Source of the DNA: Chitinophagaceae bacterium UBA4412
GTDB taxonomy: Bacteria; Bacteroidota; Bacteroidia; Chitinophagales; Chitinophagaceae
Length of the DNA: 8,830 nucleotides
Assembly (NCBI GenBank): GCA_002400445.1
Contig: DGQO01000136.1
Coordinates: 1-8,830 of the forward strand
Direction: 5' to 3'
Shown: piece after piece, positions 7,022 to 8,830 of the stretch
Layout: each line of letters opens with the position of its first letter
Position numbering within the stretch: position 1 is the first letter of the stretch
Made by a program: the position numbers and the translations under genes
The notes under the pieces: model-generated
Told to the model about the DNA's origin: nothing
What the model saw: only the letters and a program-made list of their open reading frames with translations
Database searches by the model: none

Positions 7022-7962
7022 TTTCCATTTTTGTATTTGCACTTACCTGCCTCATTACGGGCCTGGCACTTGGGCTGTTTAAAAAATCCGGCTACACAGA
7101 AGCGGGTGGCCGTTTCAAGGGAGCATCCCTCCTGCGTGTATTGGCCGCGGTATTTATCGCCTTCGTAATCACGCTCATCAACCCTGTAAATATTGAACGC
7201 ATTGATGCAGGTCATGTAGGCATCAAAGTAAGTAATGTGGGCGACGACCGTGGCGTGGGCAGAACGGAATATGTAACCGGCTGGGTATTGTACAATGCCT
7301 GGATTTCCCGCATTTATGAATTTCCCATTCACCAGCAGCACATAGACTATGAAGCTGCAGACATTGTAACCCGTGGTGGCTTCAGGGCTACCATCAAACC
7401 CTCTTTCAACTATTCTATTAATGCCGGTAACGTAGCAGATATGTTTCAAAACCTTCGGGTAGGCGTAAAGGATATGGAACAGGGCTGGCTCAAAAATGCC
7501 ATCGTGGGCTCTGTAAATGATGTGGCCAACCGCTATACCGTCGACTCCATTTTTAACCACCGGGAAGAGTTTGAATCGGATATTGTAAAGGAGTGTAATA
7601 AGAGAGTTTCCAAATGGTTTAATGTATCGCAATTAAGAACAAATATTATTCCGCCACAGGAAATCTCGGAATCTATTGTAGCAAAAACCCGTGCTATACA
7701 AGAAGTACAGGTGGCAGAAAACCGCCGGCAGGTAGCTGTGGCAGATGCAGAAAGGAAAATTGCAGAAGCCCGTGGCGACTCGGCCCAGGCTGTAATACAG
7801 GCCGCCGGCCGTGCTGAAGCCATTAAAAAAGAGCAACTTTCGCTCACGCCATTATATATCGATTATATCAAAGTGCAAAAATGGAGCGGGCAGGTGCCCA
7901 CAACGGTAGCTGGCAACAATTCAGGCTTTATCATGCAATTGCCCAAAGACAGTAAGGACTAA
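7018..7962 (+). CDS. SPFH/Band 7 (prohibitin-like) membrane protein
   Basis: From the ATG at 7018 the product has 314 residues. Two hydrophobic segments lie at the N-terminus (about 2-20 and 39-57), separated by a basic linker. An SPFH/Band 7 domain follows (about 58-215), recognisable from VNIERIDAGHVGIKVSNVG, the FPIHQQHIDYEA strand and IIPPQEISESIVAK at its end. A charged Ala/Glu-rich helix comes next (about 215-275, EVQVAENRRQVAVADAERKI and AQAVIQAAGRAEAIKKEQ), typical of the coiled coil through which prohibitins, stomatins and HflK/HflC-type proteins form rings. The tail has LYIDYIKVQKWSGQVPTTV, a common C-terminal SPFH signature. These proteins build membrane-bound cages or microdomains that hold proteases or other membrane enzymes; no FtsH or NfeD gene is adjacent, so the partner is unknown. 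Two N-terminal helices, not one, are a mild oddity. The in-frame TTG at 6913 is rejected as start because it lies deep in the preceding gene. Confidence 0.9.
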   Translation: MISIFVFALTCLITGLALGLFKKSGYTEAGGRFKGASLLRVLAAVFIAFVITLINPVNIERIDAGHVGIKVSNVGDDRGVGRTEYVTGWVLYNAWISRIYEFPIHQQHIDYEAADIVTRGGFRATIKPSFNYSINAGNVADMFQNLRVGVKDMEQGWLKNAIVGSVNDVANRYTVDSIFNHREEFESDIVKECNKRVSKWFNVSQLRTNIIPPQEISESIVAKTRAIQEVQVAENRRQVAVADAERKIAEARGDSAQAVIQAAGRAEAIKKEQLSLTPLYIDYIKVQKWSGQVPTTVAGNNSGFIMQLPKDSKD

Positions 7963-8016
7963 ATAAATACGATTACTGCTGTTCCTGAACAAGGCTTTCA
8001 AAAAATTCTTTAGAAG

Positions 8017-8042
8017 TTATTCATAGGTTAAATGCTGAATAA
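8017..8042. repeat. Short inverted repeat upstream of the sigma factor gene
   Basis: TTATTCA (8017-8023) and TGAATAA (8036-8042) are perfect inverted repeats separated by 12 bases. The right arm ends 23 bases before the ATG of the ECF sigma gene. The spacer contains TAGGTTAA, a partial match to the -7 consensus TAnnTTTG. It could be an operator or a weak leader hairpin; being AT-rich and only 7 bases per arm, it could also be chance. Confidence 0.3.
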
Positions 8043-8065
8043 TCTTACATTGAATCCTGATTGCC

Positions 8066-8650
8066 ATGAATTCAAACCAACAACATCCGGAAACGAGAAT
8101 AAAAGAACTGCAATACCAGGTAGCGGTGTATGAAGATGAAACTGCATACAAGGCCTTGTTCTTTATGCTTTTCCCTTCTTTACAAAACTTTGCTTTCTCC
8201 ATTGTAAAAACACGGGTGCTTGCAGAAGAAATTGCTTCTGATATGTTGCTGGAAGTATGGACCCGCCGCCAGCAATTACAGCAAATAGAGCATTTAAAAT
8301 TGTATTTATTTGTAGGTGTAAAGAACGCTGCTTTAGCCCGCCTGCGGCAGGAGAGCCGTCAGGCTAAATTTAGCCTGAACGAACTACAGGTAGAATTTAT
8401 ATCAGATTATATCGGCCCTGATGAGTCTGCCGAATTACAGGAACTTACTCAACTCATTTCAAAAGCAGTAAAAGAGCTACCTCCTGCCTGCCAGCTTATT
8501 TACAAACTGGCTAAGGAAGATCGCTTAAAATATAAAGACATTGCTGCGCTGCTGGATTTAAGCGTAAAAACCATTGATAACCAGCTAGCTATAGCTCTTA
8601 AGAGAATCGCTGAGGCAATTAAAACACCCGGTTCCAAAAAAAATCGTTAA
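8066..8650 (+). CDS. ECF-type RNA polymerase sigma-70 factor
   Basis: This 194-residue protein has the two-domain layout and length usual for extracytoplasmic-function sigma factors. Region 2 lies at about 28-95 (YKALFFMLFPSLQNFAFSIV, then AEEIASDMLLEVWTRRQQL and LYLFVGVKNAALARLRQE). Region 4 lies at about 127-183, where LPPACQLIYKLAKEDRLKYK leads into the helix-turn-helix IAALLDLSVKTIDNQLAIAL that reads the -35 element. The spelling is that of the Bacteroidota family found at the head of Sus-type uptake loci. It would direct RNA polymerase to a small set of promoters, normally those of the adjacent TonB-dependent receptor and its partners, when the anti-sigma factor releases it. The anti-sigma gene starts 45 bases downstream. 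The ATG at 8066 begins the hydrophilic leader; I see no Shine-Dalgarno sequence, as is common in this phylum. Confidence 0.93.
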   Translation: MNSNQQHPETRIKELQYQVAVYEDETAYKALFFMLFPSLQNFAFSIVKTRVLAEEIASDMLLEVWTRRQQLQQIEHLKLYLFVGVKNAALARLRQESRQAKFSLNELQVEFISDYIGPDESAELQELTQLISKAVKELPPACQLIYKLAKEDRLKYKDIAALLDLSVKTIDNQLAIALKRIAEAIKTPGSKKNR

Positions 8651-8695
8651 TTTTTAGGGGATTATTGCGGTAAATCGCTCCTTGTTACTACAACG

Positions 8696-8830
8696 ATGAC
8701 AAACGACCGCATTTGGATCCTGCTCACCCGCAAGCTATCAGGCGAAGCCACTCAAACAGAGTTGGAAGAACTGGAACAGATTATTGATGGCAATGCTGAA
8801 AAAGCAGAACTCGCCGAGCAGGTAACCGGA
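8696..8830 (+). CDS. FecR-family anti-sigma factor (3' partial, N-terminal 45 residues)
   Basis: An ATG at 8696 opens a frame that runs off the window. The visible 45 residues start MTNDRIWILLTRKLSGEAT and continue with an acidic helix (ELEELEQIIDGNAEKAEL). This matches the cytoplasmic N-terminal segment of Bacteroidota FecR-like anti-sigma factors, where RxWxLLxRKLSGEAT-type openings are usual and bind the sigma factor. The transmembrane helix and periplasmic FecR domain would lie beyond the right edge. The position directly after an ECF sigma gene supports the call strongly. It is expected to hold the sigma factor inactive until an outer-membrane receptor signals. Confidence 0.82.
   Translation, partial: MTNDRIWILLTRKLSGEATQTELEELEQIIDGNAEKAELAEQVTG

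Noticed and set aside
6895..7632. 245-codon open frame on the minus strand opposite the SPFH gene
   Set aside because: It lies entirely antisense to the well-supported SPFH gene and its coupled partner, has no recognisable domain and reads as a shadow frame.
7981..7990. GTTCCTGAAC as a terminator after the SPFH gene
   Set aside because: Only a 4-base stem with a 2-base loop and no T-run; too weak to support a terminator.

Overview
The window looks like chromosome of a Bacteroidota member, most likely in or near the Chitinophagaceae. The evidence is a large secreted protein ending in a type IX secretion (T9SS) sorting domain, an exported GH92 mannosidase, a Bacteroidota-style ECF sigma factor followed by a FecR-type anti-sigma gene, and starts that mostly lack Shine-Dalgarno sequences. 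The family-level placement is an impression from protein style, not a measured result. Coding density is high and there is no gene-free stretch over 300 bases. I see no tRNA, rRNA, CRISPR array, insertion sequence or integration scar.

Layout. Positions 1-2541 (+) hold the C-terminal 846 residues of a multidomain surface or secreted protein, whose beginning lies outside the window. It converges on a minus-strand pair, separated from it by a GC-rich hairpin at 2557-2590 that can serve both directions as a terminator. The minus-strand pair reads leftwards: a GH92 family exo-alpha-mannosidase with accessory C-terminal modules (6693 to 3760), then, 81 bases later, an exported metal-dependent phosphatase/phosphodiesterase of the alkaline phosphatase superfamily (3678 to 2590). 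Both carry signal peptides and are probably co-transcribed. Diverging from GH92, a plus-strand pair encodes a small two-helix membrane protein (about 6803-7021) and an SPFH/prohibitin-like membrane protein (7018-7962), joined by an ATGA stop/start overlap. An ECF sigma factor (8066-8650) and the first 45 codons of a FecR-like anti-sigma factor (8696 to the window end) close the window.

How they work together. GH92 and the phosphatase look like a small exported glycan-processing unit acting on mannose-containing, perhaps phosphorylated, material (inference). The sigma/FecR pair is the usual front end of a SusC/SusD glycan- or siderophore-uptake locus, so a TonB-dependent receptor gene is expected just beyond the right edge (inference). 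The SPFH pair probably organises or stabilises membrane complexes; no specific partner is visible. I found no clear new defence or mobile system. The observations most worth a second look are the coupled small-membrane-protein/SPFH pair and the GH92-phosphatase pairing.
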